Shown piece by piece: positions 27,855 to 37,036 of a stretch of 64,000 nt of DNA. The position numbers and the translations under genes are program-made. The DNA is taken from assembly GCF_900156535.1 (NCBI RefSeq), contig NZ_FTNV01000001.1, positions 992,001 to 1,056,000 of the forward strand, read 5' to 3'. Source of the stretch: Roseovarius nanhaiticus. Its GTDB lineage: Bacteria; Pseudomonadota; Alphaproteobacteria; Rhodobacterales; Rhodobacteraceae. The stretch's first letter is position 1; each line of letters begins with the position of its first letter. The notes beneath the pieces were generated by a model, which had not been told where the DNA came from, ran no database searches, and worked only from the letters and a program-made list of their open reading frames with translations.

Positions 27855-29531
27855 CTAGTGGGCGTGGCCCTTGTCCCAGTCTTCCCGCTTGGGAAGCTGC
27901 TCGAACGTATGCTCGGGCGGCGGGCTGGGCAGGGTCCATTCCAGTGTGTCCGCATACTCGTTCCACGGGTTCGCCTCGGTCGAGCGGCGGCCGTAGAACA
28001 GCGCATAGAGGATCACGCCGAAGAAGAACACGAAGCTGGCAAAGCTGAGGAACGCACCGATCGAGGACCAGTAGTTCCAGGTTGCGAAGGCTTCGGGGTA
28101 GTCGATGTAGCGGCGGGGCATGCCCTGACGGCCCAGGAAGTGCTGGGGGAAGAATGTCAGGTTGGCGCCGATGAACATCGTCCAGAAGTGCAGCTTGCCC
28201 GCCCATTCAGGATACATGCGGCCCGTCATCTTGGGGAAGTAGAAGTAGACCCCTGCGAAGATGGCGAAGACGGCACCGAGGCTCATCACATAGTGGAAGT
28301 GTGCCACGACATAGTAGGTGTCATGATAGGCACGGTCGATACCGGCCTGCGACAGCACGATACCCGTCACGCCGCCCACGGTGAAGAGGAAGAGGAAGCC
28401 GAACGCCCAGAGCATGGGTGTCTTGAACTCGATCGAGCCACCCCACATCGTCGCGATCCAGCTGAACACCTTCACGCCCGTCGGCACCGCGATCACCATC
28501 GTTGCCAGCATGAAGTAGGACTGCTGCGTCAGCGACATGCCCACAGTGTACATGTGGTGCGCCCAGACGACAAAGCCCAGCGCGCCAATGGCGATCAGCG
28601 CCCAGACCATCGGCAGGTAGCCAAAGATCGGCTTGCGCGAGAAGGTGGCGATGACGTGGCTGATGATGCCGAAGCCCGGAAGGATGATGATGTAGACCTC
28701 GGGGTGACCGAAGAACCACAGAATATGCTGGTACAGCACCGGATCACCACCACCTGCGGGATCAAAGAAGGTCGTCCCGAAGTTGCGGTCCGTCAGCAGC
28801 ATCGTGATCGCACCCGCCAGAACCGGAAGGCTCAGCAGGATCAGCCAGCCGGTGACGAAGATCGACCACGAAAAGAGCGGCACCTTGAACAGGCTCATGC
28901 CCGGCGCGCGCATATTGAGGAACGTCGTGATGATGTTGATCGCGCCGAGGATCGAGCTGGCGCCCGAGACGTGTACGGCAAAGATCGCGAGGTCCATCGA
29001 GATGCCCGGCGAACTGGTCGACAGCGGCGGATAGAGAACCCAGCCCACCCCGGCACCCAGCGCGCCATTGCTGCCACCCGGCGTCAGCATCGAGGCCACG
29101 CCCAGCGACGTGCCGGCAACGTAGAGCCAGTAGCTGAGGTTGTTCAGCCGCGGGAACGCCATATCGGGCGCGCCGATCTGCAGCGGCATGAAGTAGTTGC
29201 CGAAACCGCCGAAGAGGGCGGGAATCACCACGAAGAACATCATCAGCACGCCGTGATACGTGATCATCACGTTCCACAGGTGGCCGTCAGGCGTACAGGT
29301 CGCGGCGGCATCCGCGATGAAACGCGCGCCTTCCTGGCACATGTACTGAACGCCCGGCTCCATGAGCTCGAGACGCATGTAGATGGTGAAAAGAACCGAT
29401 AGCAGGCCGACAAGCGCCGACGTGATCAGGTAAAGGATACCGATATCCTTGTGGTTCGTGGACATGAACCACCGTGTGAAGAACCCGCGTTCATCCTGGT
29501 GGTCGTGGCCATGAATGGCTGCATCTGCCAT
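27855..29531 (-). CDS. ctaD: Cytochrome c oxidase subunit I (aa3 type)
   Basis: The 558-aa catalytic subunit of haem-copper oxidase has twelve membrane helices. Haem a ligand and helix II are in [16 protein letters not shown]. The CuB/Tyr motif is [14 protein letters not shown], the CuB His pair is in [12 protein letters not shown], and the haem a/a3 ligands are in [15 protein letters not shown]. It reduces O2 to water while pumping protons. The gene stands alone; subunits II and III must lie elsewhere, as is common in this family of bacteria. A 531-bp spacer upstream holds its promoter. Confidence 0.98.
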   Translation of the reverse strand: MADAAIHGHDHQDERGFFTRWFMSTNHKDIGILYLITSALVGLLSVLFTIYMRLELMEPGVQYMCQEGARFIADAAATCTPDGHLWNVMITYHGVLMMFFVVIPALFGGFGNYFMPLQIGAPDMAFPRLNNLSYWLYVAGTSLGVASMLTPGGSNGALGAGVGWVLYPPLSTSSPGISMDLAIFAVHVSGASSILGAINIITTFLNMRAPGMSLFKVPLFSWSIFVTGWLILLSLPVLAGAITMLLTDRNFGTTFFDPAGGGDPVLYQHILWFFGHPEVYIIILPGFGIISHVIATFSRKPIFGYLPMVWALIAIGALGFVVWAHHMYTVGMSLTQQSYFMLATMVIAVPTGVKVFSWIATMWGGSIEFKTPMLWAFGFLFLFTVGGVTGIVLSQAGIDRAYHDTYYVVAHFHYVMSLGAVFAIFAGVYFYFPKMTGRMYPEWAGKLHFWTMFIGANLTFFPQHFLGRQGMPRRYIDYPEAFATWNYWSSIGAFLSFASFVFFFGVILYALFYGRRSTEANPWNEYADTLEWTLPSPPPEHTFEQLPKREDWDKGHAH

Positions 29532-30062
29532 ATGTGCCTCCTGCTGGAATGGGTCCGGCCGCGCACCGCAATAGGCGCATTGCAGCCGGGAATGCTGACG
29601 CCCGTTTTAATGCGCGATGCTGGGGGCGGCAACGCCCTAGGTGGTGATCTTGCAAATTAAATTGTCGCACCCCCATTCGATTGGCGGGCTGCAAAATGCA
29701 CTTTCTGCAGGCGTCGTTCGCCTTCTTCAGCGCACGTTCGCGCATGGGCCGCAGCCCTCGTGCCGGATGTCGCAGACAGCGTCACAGCAGCGCCGTTCTG
29801 CGTGGCGCGGCTTGCTTCGCTAGGGCGGGTGACAAAAACCTGCGCCGTTTCTTTCGTGTGTTTGGCTATCCCAACTGCCAGTAAATACAGGGTATCGGAC
29901 GGCGCCCGGTCCAATCCGGGCCGGGGTTACTCCAAAAAACTCACCAAAAAAATGCGGCGCGCGGGAACTGATCTCGATCAGTGTGTGTTGTGACCCCAAG
30001 CGACGCAGCGCCTTGCACCACCGCAGGGAACGCGTTGTCTGAAAAGTAATTAGGAGTTTGAA
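29532..30062. other. 531-bp divergent intergenic region
   Basis: The spacer between divergent ctaD and the HdeA-like gene. Its left half should hold the ctaD promoter, but I cannot place it with confidence. The right half contains an AT-richer stretch (about 29925-29960), an FNR-like palindrome (29967-29982) and a TAGGAG ribosome site (30051-30056) for the HdeA-like gene. No ORF here is convincing. Confidence 0.45.
29967..29982. promoter_or_regulatory. FNR/CRP-like palindrome
   Basis: ACTGATC-TC-GATCAGT is a perfect 7-bp inverted repeat. The core CTGAT-N4-ATCAG differs from the FNR consensus TTGAT-N4-ATCAA only at the two outer bases. It lies about 80 bp before the HdeA-like gene start and on the far side of the ctaD promoter region. 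Binding by FnrL or a related regulator is inferred. Confidence 0.45.
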
Positions 30063-30431
30063 ATGACCAACTTTCGCAAGCTGACCACCGCCGCCGCCGC
30101 CCTGACCGTGGGTACCCTGATGTCGACCGGCGCGATGGCGATGACATGTGGCGAGTACAACGCAATGGCCGCCGAGGACCAGCTGTCGGCACGCGCCGAG
30201 ATGGGCCGCGAAGGCGCCCGCGACATGGCGACCGGCGAAGACTCGACCGAAGCAGGCGTCGCGACCGAGCAAGCCAACGACGATGGCACCAAGAATGACG
30301 ACGCCGGCAAAGAAGGCCGCGACGACATGGCGCGCGGTGATGACGAAGCTTATGCAGCCTCGATCGTTGAGCACTGCAAAGGCGGCGACGACCTGATGGT
30401 CAAGGATGCGATGCACCCGACCGCAGGCTAA
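30063..30431 (+). CDS. HdeA/HdeB-like periplasmic protein with acidic insert
   Basis: A 122-aa protein with a clear signal peptide ending at AMA (about residue 26). The mature part begins MTCGEYNAM and later has IVEHCKGGDDLMVKDAM. This Cys-x-Asp/Glu-aromatic ... Cys spacing resembles HdeA-type acid-stress chaperones, whose two Cys form one disulphide. Between them lies an extended Asp/Glu/Gly/Ala-rich stretch (about 50-95) that HdeA lacks. The protein is very acidic, perhaps an adaptation to salt. A TAGGAG ribosome site and a strong terminator flank it, so it is monocistronic. Confidence 0.7.
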   Translation: MTNFRKLTTAAAALTVGTLMSTGAMAMTCGEYNAMAAEDQLSARAEMGREGARDMATGEDSTEAGVATEQANDDGTKNDDAGKEGRDDMARGDDEAYAASIVEHCKGGDDLMVKDAMHPTAG

Positions 30432-30452
30432 ACTGTCAGCAGGCTAATCGAG

Positions 30453-30484
30453 GCCCGCGATCCCACCCGGATCGCGGGCTTTTT
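30453..30484 (+). terminator. Rho-independent terminator after the HdeA-like gene
   Basis: GCCCGCGATCC (30453-30463) and GGATCGCGGGC (30469-30479) form a perfect 11-bp stem with a 5-nt loop, followed by TTTTT (30480-30484). This is a textbook intrinsic terminator on the plus strand, 21 bp after the stop. Confidence 0.93.
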
Positions 30485-30512
30485 GCTGCGCGGCTCGACC
30501 ACACGCGCGCGG

Positions 30513-31163
30513 TCAGTCGCCGAATATCTCTGCGAATCTCTTGCGCAGGGCGACATCGACATCGGCCATTGTGACTGGCAGGCCCAAGTCAACGAGGCTG
30601 GTCACGCCGTGCTGCGCGATGCCGCAAGGCACGATCCCGCTGAAATGCTCCAGATCCGGCTCGACGTTGATCGAAATGCCGTGAAAGCTGATCCATTTGC
30701 GCAGGCGCACACCGATCGCGGCGATTTTGTCCTCGGGTGGGATGCCGTCGGGGCCAAGCGGCTTGTCCTCCCGCGTTACCCAGACACCGACGCGACCATC
30801 CCGCAACTCGCCTTTCACGTTGAACTCGTCCAGCACCGCGATCACCCACGCTTCCAGTTGCGCGACGAAGGCACGTACGTCGCGTCCTCGCATGCCGACG
30901 TTCAGCATAACGTAAATCACACGCTGGCCGGGGCCGTGATAGGTGTATTGGCCGCCGCGCCGTGCATCATGCACAGGGAATCGGTTCGGCGTCAGCAGAT
31001 CCTCGGGCCGCGCCGAGGTGCCCGAAGTATAGAGTGGCGGATGCTCCAGCAGCCAGATCAGCTCGGGCGCGGTGCCGGCCGCGATCTCGGCCACGCGAGC
31101 CTCCATCTCGGCAACGGCGTCTTCATAGCCTGTAAGGCCCGGCGATATTTTCCACTCTATCAT
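30513..31163 (-). CDS. lipB: Octanoyltransferase LipB
   Basis: The 216-aa enzyme moves octanoate from acyl carrier protein to lipoyl domains of 2-oxoacid dehydrogenases and GcvH, the first step of lipoate synthesis. [13 protein letters not shown], the [18 protein letters not shown] block, the catalytic Lys in [14 protein letters not shown] and the acyl-accepting Cys in [17 protein letters not shown] are all present. The frame continues to a GTG at 31190; ATG 31163 (MIEWKISP) better matches family N-termini. It converges on the HdeA-like gene. Confidence 0.95.
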   Translation of the reverse strand: MIEWKISPGLTGYEDAVAEMEARVAEIAAGTAPELIWLLEHPPLYTSGTSARPEDLLTPNRFPVHDARRGGQYTYHGPGQRVIYVMLNVGMRGRDVRAFVAQLEAWVIAVLDEFNVKGELRDGRVGVWVTREDKPLGPDGIPPEDKIAAIGVRLRKWISFHGISINVEPDLEHFSGIVPCGIAQHGVTSLVDLGLPVTMADVDVALRKRFAEIFGD

Positions 31164-31298
31164 GGGCGGCGTGATACCCCAGCGCAGCACGATGGAAAAG
31201 CGCCGGATGCGACGCGAGCGCGCTCTTTGCCGAAGCGGGGAATTTGCTCTTCACAAACCTGTCCAGAGGCGCTAAACGCCGGGACACACCATGACAGT

Positions 31299-31384
31299 GC
31301 GGTCGTGGCGGAATGGTAGACGCGCAGCGTTGAGGTCGCTGTGGGGTAAAACCCGTGGAAGTTCGAGTCTTCTCGACCGCACCA
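31299..31384 (+). tRNA. tRNA-Leu (anticodon GAG)
   Basis: GCGGTCG (31299-31305) pairs with CGACCGC (31374-31380), followed by A and an encoded CCA (31382-31384). The anticodon loop in GCGTTGAGGTCGC reads GAG, and there is a class II variable arm (TGTGGGGTAAAACCCG) and the T-arm GTTCGAGTC. It is divergent from lipB. Confidence 0.95.
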
Positions 31385-31580
31385 ATGGTGAATTTGGCTT
31401 TGCAAAATTCACCTCCTCAAACCGACCCCAAGCATGCACGACCAGCGGCAGGCGCTTTGCGCAGTGAAATGCCGTGAGCGGATTCTCACCAGCACCTCTC
31501 TCTATTTCCTCCCTTGTGGCGCACCTGTCTCCATCGCTAAGCATGCGGGCCTGTCATGGCCGCGAGGAAAGCTGCCGCAT

Positions 31581-32735
31581 ATGCGCATCTCCGTCATCAT
31601 CTCGGCCCTCGTCGCCGTCCTCGTGGGTTTCGGCGGCTCGGTCGCCATTATTCTGTCCGCGGCGGATGCGCTGGGCGCTAGCGAGGGGCAGAAGGCGACC
31701 TGGGTCACGGTCCTTTGCCTGTCGATGATGGCGACCACGGCGATTCTCAGCATTCGCCATCGCCTGCCAATCGTCACCGCCTGGTCCACGCCCGGCGCTG
31801 CCGTGCTGGCCGGAGTTACGGCGACCTCAATGGAGGTGGCGGCGGGCGCCTTCGTCATCGCGGCGCTCATGCTGATCGCGACCGGCCTCATCCCCGCGCT
31901 TGAGCGCGCGGTGGCGCGCATACCGGGCGAGGTGGCCTCGGCCATGCTGGCCGGAGTCCTTTTCAGCTTCGTCGCGCAGGCCGCGCGGGTCATCCCGGGG
32001 GCGGAGGCGCTGGTGCTGCCGCTTCTCGCACTTTTCTTTGTGGTGCGCGCCTTCTCTCCGATCTGGGCCGTGCTGGCGGTGCTGGCGGTCGGCGTGCCGT
32101 TGGCGATCGGCCTCGGTATGGCGCAACCGGTCTGGCAGGGTGGGCTGCCGCCCATGGCGCTGATCAGGCCCGAATGGAACGCAGGCGCGGTGCTTGGCGT
32201 CGCGATCCCGCTCTATCTGGTGACGATGGCGTCGCAGAACCTGCCGGGCTTTGCGGTCTTGCGCGCGGCAGGCTATCCGGTGCCGGGGCGCTCGATCCTG
32301 ACGGTGACGGGCCTCGCCTCGCTCGTCTCGGCGGCGTGGGGCGCGCACAGTATTAACCTGGCCGCTATTACCGCATCCATCTGCACCGGGCCGGACGCGC
32401 ATCCCGATCCCGCGAAGCGCTGGCTGACCGGCCCGGTCTATGCGGCGGGCTATACGGCCATTGCGGTGGTGGCGATGCCGCTCGTGCTCCTCTTCGCCAG
32501 CTTTCCGCCCGCCCTCATTGCCGTGGTCGCGGGCGCCGCGCTGCTTGGTCCCTTCATCGGATCACTCAGCGGGGCGCTGGCCAGTGGCCGACATGCCGCG
32601 CCCGCCGCCGTCACATTCGTCGTGACGGCCTCCGGCCTCAGCCTGATGGGCGTCGGGGCTGCCTTCTGGGGGTTGGTCGCAGGGCTTGGTCTGGTCGCGG
32701 TCGAGGCCGCGCGGGACCGTCTTCGCCGGGGCTGA
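31581..32735 (+). CDS. benE: BenE-family benzoate/proton symporter-like permease
   Basis: A 384-aa polytopic protein. The frame opens at 31434, but ATG 31581, preceded by GAGGAAAG, gives the usual start directly before the first membrane helix. BenE signatures are RLPIVTAWSTPGAAVLAG, FVAQAARVIPGAEALVLPLL, LVTMASQNLPGFAVLRAAGY and INLAAITASICTGPDAHPDP. The family is modelled on Acinetobacter BenE, a benzoate importer, but the substrate here is untested and no benzoate-degradation genes are nearby. About 11-12 helices are predicted by hydropathy. Confidence 0.9.
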   Translation: MRISVIISALVAVLVGFGGSVAIILSAADALGASEGQKATWVTVLCLSMMATTAILSIRHRLPIVTAWSTPGAAVLAGVTATSMEVAAGAFVIAALMLIATGLIPALERAVARIPGEVASAMLAGVLFSFVAQAARVIPGAEALVLPLLALFFVVRAFSPIWAVLAVLAVGVPLAIGLGMAQPVWQGGLPPMALIRPEWNAGAVLGVAIPLYLVTMASQNLPGFAVLRAAGYPVPGRSILTVTGLASLVSAAWGAHSINLAAITASICTGPDAHPDPAKRWLTGPVYAAGYTAIAVVAMPLVLLFASFPPALIAVVAGAALLGPFIGSLSGALASGRHAAPAAVTFVVTASGLSLMGVGAAFWGLVAGLGLVAVEAARDRLRRG

Positions 32736-32844
32736 ATGCTGCCAAGACTCCGCTTGCGCCGGGGCGCCCGCACCCCTAGAAAGCCTTTGATTTTGACCGC
32801 CGCGGACGCCTCCGCGGCCCGAATGCAATGGATAAGGACGAACA

Positions 32845-34179
32845 ATGCAGGTCACCGAGACCCAGAACGAAGGCCTCAAGCGCGCCTACACGATGCTCCT
32901 CACCGCTCAGGAGCTGGACGCCAAGGTCATGGACAAGCTGAAAGAAGCGCAGCCCGACGTCGAGATGAAGGGCTTTCGCAAGGGCAAGGTGCCGCTGGCC
33001 CTGCTCAAGAAGAACTTCGGCCAGCGCGTGCTGGGCGAGGCCATGCAAGAGGCCGTCGATGACGCCATGAAGGCGCATTTCGCCGAAGCAGGCGTGCGCC
33101 CCGCCGCCGAGCCGGCGATGAAGATGACCAACGAGGATTGGAAAGAGGGCGACGACGTCGAGGTCGAGATGTCCTACGAGGCGCTGCCCGAGATCCCCGA
33201 ACTGGACCTTGGCAAGATCAAGCTGGAGCGTCTGAAGGTCGTTCCCGATGATGCCGCTGTCGATGAGGCGCTCAAGAACCTCGCGTCGAACGCGCAGGAT
33301 TTCGAGGACCGCAAGAAAGGCTCCAAGGCCAAGGACGGCGATCAGATCACGATGGATTTCGTCGGCAAGGTCGATGGCGAAGCCTTTGACGGCGGCTCGG
33401 CCGAGGATTACCCGCTGGTTCTGGGCTCGAACAGCTTCATCCCCGGCTTCGAAGAGCAGTTGGTGGGCGTGAAGGCCGATGAGGAAAAGGACGTCACCGT
33501 CAACTTCCCCGAGGACTACCAGGCCGAGCACCTGGCCGGCAAAGAGGCTGTCTTCAGCTGCACCATCAAGGCCGTGAAGGCGCCCAAGGATGCCGAGATC
33601 GACGACGAGCTGGCCAAGAAATTCGGCGCCGAGGATCTCGATGCGCTGAAGGGTCAGATCCGCGAGCGGCTCGAGGCCGAGTATGGCAGCGCCGCCCGCG
33701 CCGTCATGAAGCGCGCCATGCTGGACGAGCTGGACAAGATGGTCAGCTTCGAGCTGCCGCCCTCGATGGTCGAGCAGGAAGCCAAGCAGATCGCGCATCA
33801 GCTGTGGCATGACGACAATCCCGACGTTCAGGGCCACGATCACCCCGAGATCGAGACCACGGACGAGCACAACAAGCTGGCCGAGCGCCGCGTGCGTCTG
33901 GGCCTTCTGCTGGCCGAACTGGGCCAGCGCGCCGAGATCCAGGTGACCGATCAGGAAATGACGCAAGCCATCATGGAGCAGGCCCGCCAGTATCCGGGCC
34001 AAGAGCGTCAGTTCTTCGAGTTCATCCAGCAGAACCAGCAGATGCAGCAGCAGATGCGCGCGCCGATCTTCGAGGACAAGGTCATCGACTACGTCGCCGA
34101 GCAGGCGAAGGTGACCGAGAAAGAGGTCACCAAGGCCGAGCTGGAGAGAGAGATCGAGAAGCTGGACGACGAGGCGTAA
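32845..34179 (+). CDS. tig: Trigger factor (ribosome-associated chaperone)
   Basis: The 444-aa protein has three domains in order: the ribosome-binding domain with the signature [17 protein letters not shown] (about 35-50), the FKBP-type prolyl isomerase domain (about 150-245, with [19 protein letters not shown]), and the C-terminal chaperone arms (about 260-440). It binds near ribosomal protein L23 and shields nascent chains. A GGACGA ribosome site precedes the ATG. Contrary to many bacteria, clpP/clpX are not downstream; a terminator follows. Confidence 0.98.
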   Translation: MQVTETQNEGLKRAYTMLLTAQELDAKVMDKLKEAQPDVEMKGFRKGKVPLALLKKNFGQRVLGEAMQEAVDDAMKAHFAEAGVRPAAEPAMKMTNEDWKEGDDVEVEMSYEALPEIPELDLGKIKLERLKVVPDDAAVDEALKNLASNAQDFEDRKKGSKAKDGDQITMDFVGKVDGEAFDGGSAEDYPLVLGSNSFIPGFEEQLVGVKADEEKDVTVNFPEDYQAEHLAGKEAVFSCTIKAVKAPKDAEIDDELAKKFGAEDLDALKGQIRERLEAEYGSAARAVMKRAMLDELDKMVSFELPPSMVEQEAKQIAHQLWHDDNPDVQGHDHPEIETTDEHNKLAERRVRLGLLLAELGQRAEIQVTDQEMTQAIMEQARQYPGQERQFFEFIQQNQQMQQQMRAPIFEDKVIDYVAEQAKVTEKEVTKAELEREIEKLDDEA

Positions 34180-34206
34180 GCGCCTCTCGAGTCAGCGGGA
34201 ATTCGA

Positions 34207-34236
34207 AAGGGCGGGTCGCTGGATCCGCCCTTATTT
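34207..34236 (+). terminator. Terminator after tig
   Basis: AAGGGCGGGT (34207-34216) pairs with ATCCGCCCTT (34223-34232), a 10-bp stem with one G-U, 6-nt loop, followed by ATTT. It lies 27 bp beyond the tig stop. Confidence 0.8.
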
Positions 34237-34454
34237 CGTTAAGGGATGAAGCCTGCGGCGAATATCGGCTTCGAGCCCGTACTTTACGATGCCGCAAATT
34301 GCGTAAACGGTGGCTTTCAACTCTAAGCGGGTGTCGAATCTGTGAGCGTATTACCTTAACAAATCGCGCGCATTCTTACATGGTATTGATGATCCGCTTG
34401 CATTTGTAGGAAACGAAAACCGCTTGCTTGCTAATTATACATCATGGAAATTGA

Positions 34455-34904
34455 TCAGTCCTTGGGCTGACCGTTTTCTTTTCGCTCTTCCTCGTCCTCG
34501 TCTATGAGAAGCCATTCAATGAAATCCATCGCGTAAGCTGTAATCGCTAGCGCCATCAATCCAAAAAGCAGCAGATCTATCAAAAGCGATGTGCGGCGGT
34601 TCTGCTCATAGAGGGTTTCTACACGATCTTTTTGAAATTGACCGGCGTTCTGATCAAGCGGTAGGTCTTTGAGTATCGAAGCGTTAAGGCCAAGATTTAG
34701 CCGTTCCCCCAACAGCATCAGTGCCATAAGGCCAATCATGATCACGAAGCCGATAGGCAGCACATCTTTCTGCAGCTTGGTAAAGGCTTTGGGTTGGCTT
34801 GCACGTATGCCATACAGGCCAGTGAAAATAGTCACCGCCGCACCGCCGAACCACAAAAAGTAGGTCGGTATGAACTGCATAAATGTATAGTTCTCTAACT
34901 CCAT
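34455..34904 (-). CDS. Membrane protein of unknown function in an AT-richer patch
   Basis: A 149-aa protein with about three membrane helices (about 8-33, 45-65 and 105-125) separated by a charged loop (AGQFQKDRVETLYEQNRRTS) and ending in a charged tail (DEDEEERKENGQPKD). I know no family for it. The frame opens at a GTG (34925), but ATG 34904, preceded by AAGGCTAGGTG, is the better start. Codon choice is noticeably less GC-rich than its neighbours (many AT-ending codons), and the flanking spacers are also AT-richer, suggesting recent acquisition. Confidence 0.65.
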   Translation of the reverse strand: MELENYTFMQFIPTYFLWFGGAAVTIFTGLYGIRASQPKAFTKLQKDVLPIGFVIMIGLMALMLLGERLNLGLNASILKDLPLDQNAGQFQKDRVETLYEQNRRTSLLIDLLLFGLMALAITAYAMDFIEWLLIDEDEEERKENGQPKD

Positions 34905-35239
34905 AAGACACCTAGCCTTCTTCACCTGTTGCGATCAAATTGCGCGCCGACTTCTTCATCGGTCGGATCGCAGTCGAGATCGCAGAGCATCAACACAGGC
35001 TGTTTATTTGATGTCTGCAGAAATTTGAATGTGCTTTCTACGGGCATATGTGGATGCGAATTCTAAAGGGTATTGGGAAAGCCAAAGCAGACATTGGCGC
35101 AGCTGCAGCGAAAGCCCGCTTAGTCCGCAAAGCTGACATGGGACGATAGGGATCACACTACGACGTGCAATTATGTCCCAAAGCTCTTCAATCGCTCGCC
35201 TATGTCCAGCCGTCATGGCCGTATCGCTTGGCGCGTCCA
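34905..35239. other. 335-bp low-GC spacer with an unsupported 78-codon frame
   Basis: The space between the unknown membrane protein and metG. A minus-strand frame of 78 codons (35004-35240) starts at a GTG overlapping the metG stop and reads RRAIEELWDIIARRS and then a Cys/Leu-rich stretch. It has no ribosome site or recognisable domain, and could be a remnant of a mobile-element gene or chance. Nothing else is seen. Confidence 0.35.
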
Positions 35240-36958
35240 CTACTCCCGCACGCCGGAAAACCGCGCTTGCCAGCCTTCGCGCTGCTCATCGGTGATCTTG
35301 GCAAAGGCCACGTCCGGCACGGTGAATGCGTGGCCCGGCTGCAGGACCTCTAGCGCCGCGCGCACGTCATCGGGCCAGCTGTCATCCTCGGTCTGCATCG
35401 CCTTCAGCATGTCCGCCGCCGCATCCGGCACGAAGGGCGCGCTCAGCACGCCGTAGAGGCGCACGAGGTTCAGCGCCAGGCGGATCTGCGCGGCCGCCTT
35501 GTCGGGGTCGGTCTTGAAGATGGTCCACGGCGCGACCGATTGCAGATACTCATTGCCGGCCACCCAGATGCCGCGCAGCTCGGCGGCGGATTTGCGCACC
35601 TCCATCGCCTCCATGCAGCGCTCATAGGCGCGCACGCGGGCGGTGATGTTCTCGATCAGTGCCTCTTCCTCGGGGCCAAAGTCGCCGGCTTCCGGCACCG
35701 CCTCGCCGAATTTCGAGCGGCAGAACTTGGTCACGCGGCTGACGAAATTGCCCAGCACGTCGGCCAGATCCTTGTTCACCGAGCTTTGGAAATTCTCCCA
35801 TGTGAACTCGGCATCCGAACTTTCGGGCGCGTGGCTCAGCAGCCACCAGCGCCAGTAATCCGGCGGCAGGATATCCAGCGCCTGATCCATGAAGACGCCG
35901 CGGCCCTGGGACGTGCTGAACTGCCCGCCATCGTAATTGAGGTAGTTGAACGACTTGATGTAATCGACCAACTTCCACGGCTCACCTGACCCGAGGATGG
36001 TCGCCGGAAAGCTGAGCGTGTGGAAGGGCACGTTATCCTTGCCCATGAACTGCGTATAGCGCACGTCATCCGCGCCCTTGTCGGTGCGCCACCAGCGCTC
36101 CCATGCCTCGTCGTCAAGGCCATGCGCCTCGGCCCACTCGCCAGCGCAGGCGATGTATTCAATCGGCGCGTCGAACCAGACGTAGAAGACCTTGCCCTCC
36201 ATGCCCGGCCAATCCTCAGTGCCGCGCTTGACCGGAATACCCCAATGCAGATCGCGGGTGATGCCGCGATCCTGCAGGCCGTCGCCATCATTCAGCCATT
36301 TGCGCGCGATGGACGTGGTGAGGATGGGCCAATCCGCCTTCTCGTCGATCCAGGCGTTTAGCTGACTCCGCATGCCCGACTGCATCAGATAAAGGTGTTT
36401 CGTCTCGCGCACTTCCAGATCGGTCGAGCCGGAAATGGCGCTGCGCGGATCGATCAGGTCCGTGGGGTCGAGCTGCTTGGTGCAATTCTCGCATTGATCG
36501 CCGCGGGCTTTGTCGTATCCGCAGTTGGGGCAGGTGCCCTCGATGTAGCGGTCGGGCAGAAAACGCTCGTCGGCGATGGAATAGACCTGCTTTTCGCTGA
36601 CTTCGCGGATCAGCCCCTGATCGGCGAGGCGGCCCGCGAAATGTTGGGTCAGCGCATGGTTCTGCTTGCTCGACGAGCGTCCGAAATGATCGAAGCTGAG
36701 GCGAAAGCCGCGCGCGATCTCGGCCTGAACGCCGTGCATTTCGGCACAGTACTGATCGACGGGCTTGCCGGCCTTCTTGGCGGCCAGCTCGGCCGGCGTG
36801 CCATGCTCATCGGTGGCGCAAAGGAACATCACTTCGTGCCCGCGCCCCCGCAGATAGCGCGCATAGAGGTCCGCTGGCAGCTGGCTGCCCACGAGATTGC
36901 CCAGATGCTTGATCCCGTTGATATAGGGAATTGCCGATGTGATCAGATGCCGTGCCAT
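35240..36958 (-). CDS. metG: Methionyl-tRNA synthetase
   Basis: The 572-aa class I synthetase charges tRNA-Met. The HIGH-equivalent is in [14 protein letters not shown]. The zinc knuckle is [17 protein letters not shown], the Met-binding block [15 protein letters not shown], and an anticodon-binding helical domain follows (about 380-520). The KMSKS loop is changed to [13 protein letters not shown], the KFSTS-like variant of some bacterial MetRS, here with Gln at the first Lys. There is no C-terminal tRNA-binding (TRBP) extension. Length and blocks are otherwise normal. Confidence 0.96.
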   Translation of the reverse strand: MARHLITSAIPYINGIKHLGNLVGSQLPADLYARYLRGRGHEVMFLCATDEHGTPAELAAKKAGKPVDQYCAEMHGVQAEIARGFRLSFDHFGRSSSKQNHALTQHFAGRLADQGLIREVSEKQVYSIADERFLPDRYIEGTCPNCGYDKARGDQCENCTKQLDPTDLIDPRSAISGSTDLEVRETKHLYLMQSGMRSQLNAWIDEKADWPILTTSIARKWLNDGDGLQDRGITRDLHWGIPVKRGTEDWPGMEGKVFYVWFDAPIEYIACAGEWAEAHGLDDEAWERWWRTDKGADDVRYTQFMGKDNVPFHTLSFPATILGSGEPWKLVDYIKSFNYLNYDGGQFSTSQGRGVFMDQALDILPPDYWRWWLLSHAPESSDAEFTWENFQSSVNKDLADVLGNFVSRVTKFCRSKFGEAVPEAGDFGPEEEALIENITARVRAYERCMEAMEVRKSAAELRGIWVAGNEYLQSVAPWTIFKTDPDKAAAQIRLALNLVRLYGVLSAPFVPDAAADMLKAMQTEDDSWPDDVRAALEVLQPGHAFTVPDVAFAKITDEQREGWQARFSGVRE

Positions 36959-37036
36959 GCCGCGCCTCGCTTGATGCCTTGGCGCCCGCTTTAGCGCAGC
37001 GGCGCAGTCATGGCCAGAGGATCGCGGCGCGCCCTC

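Noticed and set aside
27664..28206. N-terminal extension of the GAF-HisKA_2 kinase
   Set aside because: It is antisense to ctaD and its terminator; GTG 27663 has a ribosome site and starts the GAF domain.
27825..29402. 525-codon plus-strand frame over ctaD
   Set aside because: It is the antisense shadow of ctaD, Arg/His/Glu-rich with no domain.
34283..34307. TTTACG/CGTAAA inverted repeat after tig
   Set aside because: Only 6 bp with a 13-bp loop in AT-richer DNA; too weak to list as its own feature.
35004..35240. 78-codon minus-strand frame after metG
   Set aside because: No ribosome site, family or conservation evidence; noted only as part of the low-GC spacer.
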